Source of the DNA: an uncultured Flavobacterium sp.
Lineage (GTDB): Bacteria; Bacteroidota; Bacteroidia; Flavobacteriales; Flavobacteriaceae
DNA length: 64,000 nt
Assembly: GCA_934636265.1 (NCBI GenBank)
Contig: CAKUAD010000003.1
Location: 26,308-90,307 of the forward strand
Direction of reading: 5' to 3'
A model generated the notes under the pieces. The model saw only the letters and a list, made by a program, of their open reading frames with translations, searched no databases and had not been told where the DNA came from. Shown here one piece after another: positions 42,217 through 50,516 of the stretch. The translations under genes and the position numbers were made by a program. Position 1 is the stretch's first letter; each line of letters begins with the position of its first letter.

Positions 42217-43608
42217 ATGGTTAAGCAAAAAACCATAAAGAGTGAGATTTCGCTTACAGGCGTAGGGCTTCACACCGGGAAAGAAGTAAAAATGACTTTT
42301 AAGCCCGCACCGGTCAACAACGGATTTACCTTTGTCAGGGTCGACCTGGAGGGGCATCCTGTCATTGAAGCCGACGCCAGCTATGTTGTCAACACCCAGC
42401 GCGGTACCAATCTGGAAAAGCGCGGGGTCAAAATCCAGACTTCTGAGCACGTCCTGGCGGCTTGCATGGGTTGTGATCTGGACAACCTCATTATCGAACT
42501 CAATGAAAGCGAACCGCCAATTATGGACGGTTCGTCAAAATATTTTGTCGAGGCGCTGGAAAAGGCAGGAATCGAAGAGCAGTGCGCCCCACGTGAATAT
42601 TTCGTGGTCAAGGAAGTGATTTCCTATACCGACGAGGCGACCGGATCTGAAATCATCGTGATGCCAGCCGACGATTACCAGGTAACTACCATGGTTGATT
42701 TTGGCACCAAGGTTTTGGGCACGCAAAACGCCACTTTAAAGAGTCTGGCCGATTTTAAAACTGAGATTGCCAGCGCGCGTACCTTTAGCTTTTTACACGA
42801 ACTGGAAACGCTTTTGGACAACGGATTGATCAAGGGCGGCGACCTTAACAATGCCATTGTTTACGTCGACAAGGAAATTTCTCCGTCGACGATGGAAAAT
42901 CTAAAAAAAGCTTTTGGCAAGGATTCCATCTCCATCAAGCCAAACGGCATTCTGGACAACCTGACGCTTCATTATCCCAACGAGGCTGCGCGCCACAAGT
43001 TGCTCGACGTGGTAGGAGATCTGGCGCTGGTGGGCAAACACATCAAGGGCAAGGTAATCGCCAACAAGCCCGGGCATTTTGTCAATACCCAATTTGCAAA
43101 GAAACTTTCAAAAATCATCAAGATCGAACAACGCAACCAGGTTCCGGTATACGACCTCAACAAAGAACCGCTCATGGACGTGAACAAAATCATGTCGATG
43201 TTGCCACACCGTCCGCCATTTTTGCTGGTCGACAAAATCCTGGAAATGGACGACCAGACCGTCGTAGGCCTCAAGAACGTCACCATGAACGAGAGTTTCT
43301 TTGTGGGACACTTTCCGGGCGCTCCAGTAATGCCGGGTGTTTTGATTGTTGAAGCGATGGCGCAAACGGGAGGGATCCTGATTCTGAGCTCGGTTCCGGA
43401 TCCGGAAAATTACCTGACCTATTTTATGAAAATTGACAATGTCAAGTTCAAGCACAAAGTTTTGCCGGGCGACACTCTGGTATTTAAATGTGATCTGATT
43501 TCGCCCATTCGCCGCGGTATCTGCCACATGCAGGCCAACGCCTATGCAAACGGAAAGCTGGTGGCCGAAGCTGAACTCATGGCGCAAATTGTAAAACAAA
43601 CTGTATGA
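42217..43608 (+). CDS. lpxC/fabZ: Bifunctional LpxC deacetylase / FabZ dehydratase
   Basis: 463 residues, a fusion known in Bacteroidota. LpxC (1 to about 310) removes the acetyl group from UDP-3-O-acyl-GlcNAc; zinc ligands are in QTSEHVLAACMG and in AARHKLLDVVGDLALVG (H and D). FabZ (about 320-463) dehydrates 3-hydroxyacyl-ACP; catalytic residues are in LPHRPPFLLVDKI, GHFPGAPVMPG and VLIVEAMAQTGG. The fusion balances the use of the shared hydroxyacyl-ACP pool. The last 4 bases overlap lpxA. Confidence 0.97.
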   Translation: MVKQKTIKSEISLTGVGLHTGKEVKMTFKPAPVNNGFTFVRVDLEGHPVIEADASYVVNTQRGTNLEKRGVKIQTSEHVLAACMGCDLDNLIIELNESEPPIMDGSSKYFVEALEKAGIEEQCAPREYFVVKEVISYTDEATGSEIIVMPADDYQVTTMVDFGTKVLGTQNATLKSLADFKTEIASARTFSFLHELETLLDNGLIKGGDLNNAIVYVDKEISPSTMENLKKAFGKDSISIKPNGILDNLTLHYPNEAARHKLLDVVGDLALVGKHIKGKVIANKPGHFVNTQFAKKLSKIIKIEQRNQVPVYDLNKEPLMDVNKIMSMLPHRPPFLLVDKILEMDDQTVVGLKNVTMNESFFVGHFPGAPVMPGVLIVEAMAQTGGILILSSVPDPENYLTYFMKIDNVKFKHKVLPGDTLVFKCDLISPIRRGICHMQANAYANGKLVAEAELMAQIVKQTV

Positions 43609-44390
43609 ATCAACCCTTAGCATACGTTCATCCGGGCGCGAAAATCGCCAAAAATGTGGTGATCGAACCTTTTACGACCATTCACAACAATGTGGTGATT
43701 GGCGAAGGAACCTGGATCGGATCAAACGTCACCATCATGGAGGGTGCGCGCATCGGCAAGAATTGCAATATTTTTCCCGGTGCTGTGATTTCGGCAGTTC
43801 CGCAAGATCTTAAATTTGGTGGCGAGGATTCGCTGGCCATCATCGGCGACAACTGCACCATCCGCGAATGCGTCACCATCAACCGCGGAACGATCGCTTC
43901 AGGCCAGACAACCATCGGGAACAACTGCTTGATCATGGCTACGGCACACGTGGCGCACGACTGTCATATCGGTGACAACGCCATTATCGTAAACGGTGTA
44001 GCGCTGGCCGGACACGTAACGGTTGGAAGTTATGCCATCATTGGCGGTTTGGCTGCCGTTCATCAGTTTATCCACATTGGTGATCACGCCATGATTTCCG
44101 GCGGATCGCTGGTTCGCAAGGATGTTCCGCCATACACCAAGGCCGCAAAAGAGCCACTGTCATACGTGGGGATCAACTCGGTGGGATTGCGCAGGCGCGG
44201 GTTTACGTCCGAGAAAATTCGCGAAATCCAGGAAATCTACCGCATCCTTTACCAAAAGAATTACAACACCACTCAGGCGCTTAGCATTATCGAGGCTGAA
44301 ATGGCCGCAACACCCGAGCGGGATGAAATCATCATGTTTATACGCAATTCGTCGCGCGGCATCATGAAAGGGTACTCGGGAGCGTACTGA
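43605..44390 (+). CDS. lpxA: UDP-N-acetylglucosamine O-acyltransferase
   Basis: 261 residues. LpxA carries out the first step of lipid A synthesis. Hexapeptide-repeat beta-helix with the catalytic His in TAHVAHDCHIGDN, followed by VHQFIHIGDHAMISGGS and the C-terminal helical domain (VGLRRRGFTSEKIREIQEIY). The ATGA overlap with lpxC/fabZ shows translational coupling. Length and motifs are normal. Confidence 0.97.
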   Translation: MNQPLAYVHPGAKIAKNVVIEPFTTIHNNVVIGEGTWIGSNVTIMEGARIGKNCNIFPGAVISAVPQDLKFGGEDSLAIIGDNCTIRECVTINRGTIASGQTTIGNNCLIMATAHVAHDCHIGDNAIIVNGVALAGHVTVGSYAIIGGLAAVHQFIHIGDHAMISGGSLVRKDVPPYTKAAKEPLSYVGINSVGLRRRGFTSEKIREIQEIYRILYQKNYNTTQALSIIEAEMAATPERDEIIMFIRNSSRGIMKGYSGAY

Positions 44391-44466
44391 CCGGTCGATA
44401 TTTGATATTGACAAGTGATAATTAAGTAACAACAGCAAAGAAATCATATTTTTAATTCATACTTTA

Positions 44467-45030
44467 ATGGCTACTACATCAGACATCCGCAACGGATTGT
44501 GTATCAAATACAATAACGACATCTATAAAATCATCGAGTTCCTGCACGTCAAGCCGGGCAAGGGACCTGCGTTTGTGCGCACCAAGATGAAAAGCCTGAC
44601 CAATGGCAAAGTACTCGACAACACTTTCTCGGCCGGACACAAGATTGACGAAGTTCGGGTTGAGACACACAAATTCCAGTTTTTGTATGCCGAGGGCGAT
44701 CAGTTTCACTTTATGCACGCTGAAACCTACGAGCAAATCACGTTGAACAAAGACATTCTGGATGCACCGGAGTTGCTCAAGGAAGGTGAAAACGTCATGG
44801 TGATCATCAACGCCGAAACTGAAGCGCCTTTGTCGGTTGACATGCCAGCGTCGGTAATTCTTGAAGTGACCTATGCCGAGCCTGGCGTCAAGGGAAACAC
44901 CGCCACCAATGCCACCAAGCCCGCCAAGGTTGAAACGGGAGCCTCGGTTAACGTGCCGTTGTTTATCAACGAAGGTGACAAGATCAAGATCGATACGGCT
45001 ACCGGCGCCTACATGGAACGCGTTAAGTAA
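44467..45030 (+). CDS. efp: Elongation factor P
   Basis: 187 residues in three beta-barrel domains. EF-P relieves ribosome stalling at polyproline. The modified lysine position is K32 in VKPGKGPAF. The C-terminal signature IKIDTATGAYMERVK is intact. The gene is 76 nt after lpxA and 6 nt before the second lpxD-like gene. No EpmA, EarP or YmfI-type modification gene is visible in the window. Confidence 0.97.
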   Translation: MATTSDIRNGLCIKYNNDIYKIIEFLHVKPGKGPAFVRTKMKSLTNGKVLDNTFSAGHKIDEVRVETHKFQFLYAEGDQFHFMHAETYEQITLNKDILDAPELLKEGENVMVIINAETEAPLSVDMPASVILEVTYAEPGVKGNTATNATKPAKVETGASVNVPLFINEGDKIKIDTATGAYMERVK

Positions 45031-45036
45031 AACACC

Positions 45037-45966
45037 ATGAAATTTCCGCAGCCTTATCCACTTCACGAGATTGCCGCGCTGATCGATTGCGATTACGTAG
45101 GCCCGTCCGACTTTCCGGTCTACGGGATGAATGAAATCCACGTGGTGGAACCAGGCGATATCGTCTTTGTAGACCATCCAAAGTACTACGACAAGGCGCT
45201 GTCCAGTGCAGCAACCATTGTTTTGATTAACAAACAGGTGGATTGTCCCCCGGGAAAGGCGCTTTTGGTTTCAGACGATCCTTTCCGGGATTTTAACAAA
45301 CTCACGCGTCACTTCATGCCGTTTAAGGCGCAAAGGGATGCCATTGACGATTCGGTAGAAATAGGCGAGGGGACCGTAATTCAGCCCAATGTATTTCTGG
45401 GCAGCAACGTCGTCATAGGCAAAAACTGCGTGATCCATCCCAATGTGGTGCTTTACGATCACACGGTTTTAGGCGACAACGTCATCATACATGCCGGAAC
45501 GATCATAGGTGCCGATGCCTTTTATTTCAAGAAGCGTGATTTTGGGTATGACCCGTTGCTATCGGGCGGACGCGTGGTCATCAAGGACAATGTAACCATC
45601 GGGGCGTTGTGCACCATTGACCGCGGCGTGACCGGCGATACCACCATTGACGAAGGAACCAAACTGGACAATCAGATTCACGTGGCCCACGATACTTATA
45701 TCGGAAAGCGTTGCCTTATTGCGGCACAAACCGGTATTGCAGGATGCGTAATCATTCAGGATGGCGTGACCATCTGGGGACAGGTTGGCACCAACAGCGG
45801 GATTACCATTGGCAAAAATGCCATTATCCTGGCGCAATCGGGTGTAACCAAATCCGTCGAGGGCGGGAAAAGCTATTTTGGCACGCCGGCTGAAGAAGCC
45901 CGTGAGAAACTAAAGCAAATGGCATACGTCAAACAAATTCCAAACCTATTGGACAAACTTAAGTAA
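45037..45966 (+). CDS. LpxD-like hexapeptide acyltransferase (second copy)
   Basis: 309 residues, a paralogue of the LpxD at 41.2 kb. The N-terminal domain (LHEIAALIDCDYVG, INEIHVVEPGDIVFVDHPKY region) is diverged; the beta-helix keeps the catalytic His in HVAHDTYIGKRCLIAAQTG and GQVGTNSGITIGKN. Either it is a second N-acyltransferase with a different chain length, or it acylates another UDP-sugar. It shares 1 base with the next gene (TAATG). Its persistence in an lpx-efp-sucD operon suggests a stable role. Confidence 0.88.
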   Translation: MKFPQPYPLHEIAALIDCDYVGPSDFPVYGMNEIHVVEPGDIVFVDHPKYYDKALSSAATIVLINKQVDCPPGKALLVSDDPFRDFNKLTRHFMPFKAQRDAIDDSVEIGEGTVIQPNVFLGSNVVIGKNCVIHPNVVLYDHTVLGDNVIIHAGTIIGADAFYFKKRDFGYDPLLSGGRVVIKDNVTIGALCTIDRGVTGDTTIDEGTKLDNQIHVAHDTYIGKRCLIAAQTGIAGCVIIQDGVTIWGQVGTNSGITIGKNAIILAQSGVTKSVEGGKSYFGTPAEEAREKLKQMAYVKQIPNLLDKLK

Positions 45967-46322
45967 TGGGCAAAAAGCTAATTCAGGAGTTTTACAATTC
46001 AGATGCTATCGTAAACCGCGAAGTCATGGGCCGCTACCTTCATCCTGAAGTATTGGTCGAATGGCACAGCACCAAAGGATTTTTAACGCTCAACCGTCAA
46101 AAGATACTGGAACTGTCGGATGAAATGAGCCGTGCTTATGTCAGTTCCCGGTACAAAATCAGCCATATCATTTCCAAGAATGATCAGGTGGCCGTGCGCT
46201 ATTCGCATTATGTCAAAACGGTCGAAAACCCACGCGAAGAAATGTTACTTGCTCATTTTATTGTCATCTGGGAGTTGCGCGACGGCTTGCTTTACCGCGG
46301 ATTCCAGATGAGTCAGCTGTAA
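45966..46322 (+). CDS. NTF2-like/SnoaL-fold protein
   Basis: 118 residues. KKLIQEFYNSDAIVNREVMG and YLHPEVLVEWHSTKGF fit the cone-shaped NTF2 fold, with FIVIWELRDGLLYRGFQMSQL as the last strand. No catalytic residues can be assigned. Its start overlaps the stop of the LpxD-like gene by 1 base, so it is co-translated with it. Possibly a small-molecule-binding or accessory protein. Confidence 0.82.
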   Translation: MGKKLIQEFYNSDAIVNREVMGRYLHPEVLVEWHSTKGFLTLNRQKILELSDEMSRAYVSSRYKISHIISKNDQVAVRYSHYVKTVENPREEMLLAHFIVIWELRDGLLYRGFQMSQL

Positions 46323-46379
46323 AAATCCACCGCTGCACAATTACCTTGGCGCAAGCCTTGAATTTTGAACTTTAAACCC

Positions 46380-46387
46380 TATTTTTG
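46380..46387 (+). promoter_or_regulatory. Promoter TATTTTTG with TTG at -33 for sucD
   Basis: Perfect -7 box with TTG at 46358-46360 (19-nt spacing), 32 nt upstream of the sucD ATG. Confidence 0.75.
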
Positions 46388-46419
46388 TACCACGTTTAAC
46401 AAAAACCATAACCAATATA

Positions 46420-47292
46420 ATGAGCGTCTTAGTCAATAAAGATTCCCGCATTATCGTTCAGGGCTTCACAGGAAGCGAAGGAACGTTTCACGCAACCCAG
46501 ATGATTGAATACGGAACCAACGTTGTAGGTGGTGTAACTCCCGGAAAGGGCGGAACCGAACACTTGAACCGTCCGGTATTCAACACCGTAAAGGATGCCG
46601 TTGAAAAGGCGGGAGCCGATACGTCGATCATTTTTGTTCCGCCTGCCTTTGCCGCCGACGCCATCATGGAAGCCGCCGACGCAGGTATTAAAGTGATCAT
46701 CACTATTACCGAAGGGATTCCCGTAGCCGATATGGTGAAGGCGTATGACTACATCAAAGGAAAAAATTGCCACCTGATCGGGCCTAACTGTCCGGGTGTT
46801 ATTACGCCAGAGGAAGCCAAGGTTGGCATCATGCCGGGTTTTGTGTTCAAAAAAGGCACCGTGGGTATCGTGTCAAAATCCGGAACGCTTACTTATGAAG
46901 CTGCCGACCAGGTAGTGAAACAAGGATTGGGTATCACCACAGCCATCGGGATCGGAGGCGACCCAATCATTGGAACTACAACCAAAGAAGCCGTAGAATT
47001 GCTGATGAACGATCCTGAAACCAAGGCCATCATTATGATTGGCGAAATCGGCGGACAGCTTGAAGCGGATGCTGCTCAATGGATCAAACAGGACGGAAAC
47101 CGCAAACCGGTCATCGGATTCATCGCAGGTGAAAGTGCGCCAAAAGGACGTACGATGGGACACGCGGGTGCAATCGTGGGTGGTGCTGACGACACGGCCC
47201 AAGCAAAAAAGCAAATCATGCGCGACAACGGAATCCACGTGGTCGATTCACCTGCCGAAATCGGAAAGAAAGTAAAAGAAGTTTTAGGATAA
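46420..47292 (+). CDS. sucD: Succinate-CoA ligase subunit alpha
   Basis: 290 residues. It carries the phospho-histidine (H248 in [12 protein letters not shown]) of the TCA-cycle enzyme that makes ATP or GTP from succinyl-CoA. CoA-binding [25 protein letters not shown] and [11 protein letters not shown] are typical. The sucC beta subunit is not adjacent, which is common in flavobacteria. It has its own promoter and terminator, so it is separate from the lpx operon. Confidence 0.97.
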   Translation: MSVLVNKDSRIIVQGFTGSEGTFHATQMIEYGTNVVGGVTPGKGGTEHLNRPVFNTVKDAVEKAGADTSIIFVPPAFAADAIMEAADAGIKVIITITEGIPVADMVKAYDYIKGKNCHLIGPNCPGVITPEEAKVGIMPGFVFKKGTVGIVSKSGTLTYEAADQVVKQGLGITTAIGIGGDPIIGTTTKEAVELLMNDPETKAIIMIGEIGGQLEADAAQWIKQDGNRKPVIGFIAGESAPKGRTMGHAGAIVGGADDTAQAKKQIMRDNGIHVVDSPAEIGKKVKEVLG

Positions 47293-47297
47293 AAGTT

Positions 47298-47317
47298 AGC
47301 CCGGTTCACCCCGGGCT
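47298..47317 (+). terminator. Intrinsic terminator of sucD
   Basis: AGCCCGG / CCGGGCT perfect 7-bp stem with a 6-nt loop followed by a T-run. Confidence 0.88.
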
Positions 47318-47331
47318 TTTTTATTTTTTTT

Positions 47332-47339
47332 TAGTTTTG
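47332..47339 (+). promoter_or_regulatory. -7 promoter element (TAGTTTTG)
   Basis: Perfect TAnnTTTG, 20 nt upstream of the ATG at 47360. Confidence 0.55.
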
Positions 47340-47359
47340 GATTCCTTAAACCTTAAACT

Positions 47360-48160
47360 ATGGCAGATACCTGTAAAAATTGCGGTGAAACCATAACCCT
47401 TAATTTTTGTGCCGGCTGCGGTCAAAAGAAATTTAAGCGCATCGACGCGGGTTACGTCAAGGACGAGATGCAGTACAGTGTGCTGCACATGAACAAAGGC
47501 TTCTTCTATTCGGTAAAAAAACTGATTGTAAACCCGGGAAAAACAGCGCGGGAGTACATTGACGGCAATCGGGTCAACCACTACAAACCCATACTGCTTG
47601 CTTTTGTTATTGCAGGTATCGCAACCTTTACCTCATTCAAAGGGCTTGGACTTTCGGCCATTTTGCAGCGTTATTATGCCGAACAGCAACTATCCTCGGC
47701 CTTTTCCAATGACATGGTGACCGTACTTCAGGGTTGGAATGCCTTTATCATGCTGGGACTGATTCCGTTCTTTGCCCTCACTACATGGTTGGCGTTTAAA
47801 AAGTTTGGCCATAACTATTTTGAGCACATGGTGCTAAACGCCTACTTTATGGCTTATTACACCCTGATCAGCATTGTACTTATTTATCCGATCCTGTTTT
47901 TTGTCCGGGACGTTCCCTCAACTTTTGTCTCGATTTCACAAATGTCAATCCTGTTGGCGCCCGCACTTTTGCTTTGGTTTTTTCGGGGATTCTATCCTGA
48001 AAAGCGCATGAGCAGTATCGCGGTAAATCTGGCCGCCACATTTACGCTGTTAATTCTGGGTTTTTTGATTTTGATGACGCTTTTTGTACTGGGCGCTGTT
48101 GTCTATGCTATGATATCCGGCCCGGAATCGCTGGAATACATAAAGCAGAACTCCAATTAG
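47360..48160 (+). CDS. DUF3667-like membrane protein with zinc ribbon
   Basis: 266 residues. The N-terminus CKNCGETI...FCAGCGQKK is a four-cysteine zinc ribbon. It is followed by a conserved cytoplasmic stretch (NPGKTAREYIDGNRVNHYKP) and five or so membrane helices between about 75 and 255. I recall this layout as DUF3667, common in Bacteroidota, without known function. The last 4 bases interlock with the convergent gene (TTAG). Confidence 0.85.
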   Translation: MADTCKNCGETITLNFCAGCGQKKFKRIDAGYVKDEMQYSVLHMNKGFFYSVKKLIVNPGKTAREYIDGNRVNHYKPILLAFVIAGIATFTSFKGLGLSAILQRYYAEQQLSSAFSNDMVTVLQGWNAFIMLGLIPFFALTTWLAFKKFGHNYFEHMVLNAYFMAYYTLISIVLIYPILFFVRDVPSTFVSISQMSILLAPALLLWFFRGFYPEKRMSSIAVNLAATFTLLILGFLILMTLFVLGAVVYAMISGPESLEYIKQNSN

Positions 48161-48855
48161 CCGTTATAAAACCTGCTATCCCAGGCCTGCGCATTAAATT
48201 GGCGACCGGTCATAAAAAAGCCCCACATCAGCACAAAAAACAGCGACTTGAACGCAAACAAAAAGATGATGGTTCCGGCCATTGGGATTTTTTCAGCCAT
48301 CTGATCGGTAGGTAAAATCAACGTGGTAATCGCCGTCAGCGCCAGGCAAAACGCAGTAAACCAGCCCAAACTACGCAAAGGGTAAACCAGCCATTTTCGC
48401 ACTGCCGAAAGTTCCTTTCCCCATTGGTGAACCAGGTAATAATATCCGTTGCCGATTGGTATAAAAAGCAGCGGATCGTTGTAATTATCAAGTGAAAAAG
48501 CTTTTGCGGGCGCGGCAATCCTGAATCCTGATAGCGTTATTCCGTGCAGTTGTTCCAATCTTCGGATGGCTGAGATTGCCTCCTGTGGAAACTCTTGCCG
48601 GAACTGCGAACTTTCCAAAAAACGCAAACGGTAGTCGATGCAGATTTTCCGTATATGCCTAAGGTGAAATATCCTGTCTGTTTCCAATAAATCAAACTTG
48701 AGTAGGTTGTTTATCTGCGAAGGACGCGACAAGTTGGCAAGAATCATCTCCCTATGACGTTGGTTTTCCTCAAGTAATGCGGCAACTTTCGCTAAAATTT
48801 CGGAGCCGTCAGACTGGCGTGCGCGCATCAGTTTTTGGGTGAGATTGACTGACAT
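48157..48855 (-). CDS. Membrane protein with helical N-terminal domain, unknown
   Basis: 232 residues. The first 130 are helical and charged (LMRARQSDGSEILAKVAALL, IRKICIDYRLRFLESSQFRQ), with the motif FLESSQFRQEFPQEAI. Two membrane helices are near the end (LGWFTAFCLALTAITTLILP and GTIIFLFAFKSLFFVLMWGF). The ATG at 48855 excludes an upstream stretch containing a repeat palindrome. No known family recognised. It may pair with the convergent zinc-ribbon membrane protein, but this is only location. Confidence 0.72.
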   Translation of the reverse strand: MSVNLTQKLMRARQSDGSEILAKVAALLEENQRHREMILANLSRPSQINNLLKFDLLETDRIFHLRHIRKICIDYRLRFLESSQFRQEFPQEAISAIRRLEQLHGITLSGFRIAAPAKAFSLDNYNDPLLFIPIGNGYYYLVHQWGKELSAVRKWLVYPLRSLGWFTAFCLALTAITTLILPTDQMAEKIPMAGTIIFLFAFKSLFFVLMWGFFMTGRQFNAQAWDSRFYNG

Positions 48856-48959
48856 AACCTTGATTTTACTGTAAAGATAAGACACAGATCCATTGCCCAA
48901 CCCCCAACGATTGTTAAATCCGCTTAAAAAAATGAGATACGCAACTTTAAGATAAACTG

Positions 48960-48972
48960 CAGATTTTCTGTA
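48960..48972 (+). repeat. Copy of the GCAGATTTTCTGTA motif
   Basis: CAGATTTTCTGTA preceded by G and, 10 nt earlier, CTTTAAG, as in the copy at 5187-5207 (ATTTAAG). As there, a copy of the 33-bp palindrome follows within about 50 nt. Confidence 0.5.
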
Positions 48973-49002
48973 TCCGATGTCCAGCGTTGGGGTGTATCTT
49001 GC

Positions 49003-49035
49003 AAACCCCAAAGGTTTTTAAAACCTTTGGGGTTT
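49003..49035. repeat. 33-bp perfect palindrome, copy 2
   Basis: Identical to the copy at 5251-5283 (arms AAACCCCAAAGGTTTT). It begins 16 nt downstream of the AlkB-like stop codon on the minus strand, where it could act as a terminator by accident of position. Confidence 0.85.
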
Positions 49036-49050
49036 ACGCAAAAATCCCGC

Positions 49051-49656
49051 TTACAGATGATTGACAATTGTCCGGAACGTCAAGTTGATGCGCGGCTCAT
49101 GAATCCTGGTCGTGGGCGGAAGGCGATGCAGCCAATGCTTCTGGGTTTCGCCCTTCATTAACAGCAGGCTTCCGTGTTCAAGTACGATCTCAACTTTTTT
49201 GCCCGTTTTCTTGTGTTTAAAGGCAAATTTACGCGCCGCACCAAAACTCATCGAGGCAATGGCACCGTTTTTCTTTAAATCAAGCTCACCGTCGCTGTGC
49301 CAGGCCATGCCCTCGCTACCGTCGTGATATAGGTTGAGCAGGCAGGAATTGTAGGTTTCACCGGTTTGGAGTTCGGCAAGCGTTTTCAACTCCTGTAACA
49401 ACTGAGTCCACGGCAAAGCTACCTTGGTTGTTTTTGAGTACGAATAGGAAAAGGGCAAACTTCCGTACCACGCCACTTTGCGCTTGGTGTAAATAGTTTT
49501 TCCAAACATTATGGCCTTGTCGGGTTCCCAGGCGATCGACTCAAAAAGAGTGTGGAAAATTTGCGTTGCTTGGACGCTGTCGCAGACGGTTCCAAAGTAA
49601 AAAACCTCTCCGTCAAAAGGCAGTAAATTTTGAGTTGGAAGTAAAGGAAAAAGCAT
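49051..49656 (-). CDS. AlkB-family Fe(II)/2-oxoglutarate dioxygenase
   Basis: 201 residues. Iron ligands H120 and D122 are in GMAWHSDGEL, the distal His is in ETQKHWLHRLPP, and the 2-oxoglutarate-binding arginines are in HEPRINLTFR. AlkB proteins remove alkyl groups from bases in DNA or RNA. The start MLFPLLPTQNLLPFDGEV is the usual N-terminus of this small subfamily. Which lesions it repairs cannot be read from sequence. Confidence 0.9.
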   Translation of the reverse strand: MLFPLLPTQNLLPFDGEVFYFGTVCDSVQATQIFHTLFESIAWEPDKAIMFGKTIYTKRKVAWYGSLPFSYSYSKTTKVALPWTQLLQELKTLAELQTGETYNSCLLNLYHDGSEGMAWHSDGELDLKKNGAIASMSFGAARKFAFKHKKTGKKVEIVLEHGSLLLMKGETQKHWLHRLPPTTRIHEPRINLTFRTIVNHL

Positions 49657-49713
49657 CCTCCAAATTACAAAATGTCTGGAAAAAACCGCGCTTGTCAAAT
49701 CGGGCAATTCGTT

Positions 49714-49721
49714 TATCTTTG
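49714..49721 (+). promoter_or_regulatory. Promoter TATCTTTG with TTG at -33 for fabG
   Basis: Perfect -7 box with TTG at 49692-49694 (19-nt spacing), 36 nt upstream of the fabG ATG. Confidence 0.75.
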
Positions 49722-49757
49722 GGCGTTGCGAATCGCACGAATTTAAACCTATAAATC

Positions 49758-50504
49758 ATGAAATTACTTGAAGGAAAAACGGTCATCATTACAGGTGCCA
49801 GCCGTGGAATCGGCAGGGGAATAGCCCAGGTTTTTGCATCACATGGTGCTAATGTCGCCTTTACATATAGTTCGTCGGCTGAATCGGCCCGCGCGCTCGA
49901 GGCGGAACTTTCCGCAATGGGAACCAAGGCCAAAGGCTATCAGTCAGACGCCGCCGATTTTAATCAAGCTCAGGAATTTGTCGATGCCGTTGTCGCCGAT
50001 TTTGGGTCGGTGGACGTGCTTATCAACAACGCGGGTATCACCAAAGACAACCTTTTGATGCGCATGACCGAGGAAGATTTTGACAAAGTGATCGACGTCA
50101 ACCTCAAATCAGTCTTTAACATGACCAAGGCCATCCAGAAGATTTTCCTCAAACAACGCTCAGGATCGATCATCAACGTAAGTTCGGTGGTGGGCGTAAA
50201 GGGCAATGCCGGACAAGCCAATTACGCGGCATCAAAGGCAGGCGTGATCGGTTTTACAAAGTCGATCGCACTCGAACTGGGCTCGCGCAACATCCGATGC
50301 AATGCCATCGCGCCAGGCTTTATCGAAACTGAAATGACGGCCAAACTCAACGCCGAGGTTGTTCAGGGCTGGAGAGATTCCATTCCGCTTCGCCGCGGGG
50401 GAACGCCTCAGGACGTGGCCAATGTATGCCTCTTCCTGGCCAGCGACCTTAGCGCTTACGTAACCGGACAAGTGCTCAATGTCGATGGTGGCATGCTAAC
50501 CTAA
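49758..50504 (+). CDS. fabG: 3-oxoacyl-ACP reductase
   Basis: 248 residues of the short-chain dehydrogenase family. NADPH-binding TGASRGIGRGIA, NNAGITKDN, catalytic S in INVSSVVGVKGN and YAASKAG (Y and K), and C-terminal VTGQVLNVDGGM are the FabG pattern. It reduces 3-ketoacyl-ACP in fatty acid elongation. It has a full promoter, and the delta-60 repeat gene follows after 12 nt. Confidence 0.95.
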   Translation: MKLLEGKTVIITGASRGIGRGIAQVFASHGANVAFTYSSSAESARALEAELSAMGTKAKGYQSDAADFNQAQEFVDAVVADFGSVDVLINNAGITKDNLLMRMTEEDFDKVIDVNLKSVFNMTKAIQKIFLKQRSGSIINVSSVVGVKGNAGQANYAASKAGVIGFTKSIALELGSRNIRCNAIAPGFIETEMTAKLNAEVVQGWRDSIPLRRGGTPQDVANVCLFLASDLSAYVTGQVLNVDGGMLT

Positions 50505-50516
50505 AAAACATAAGTC

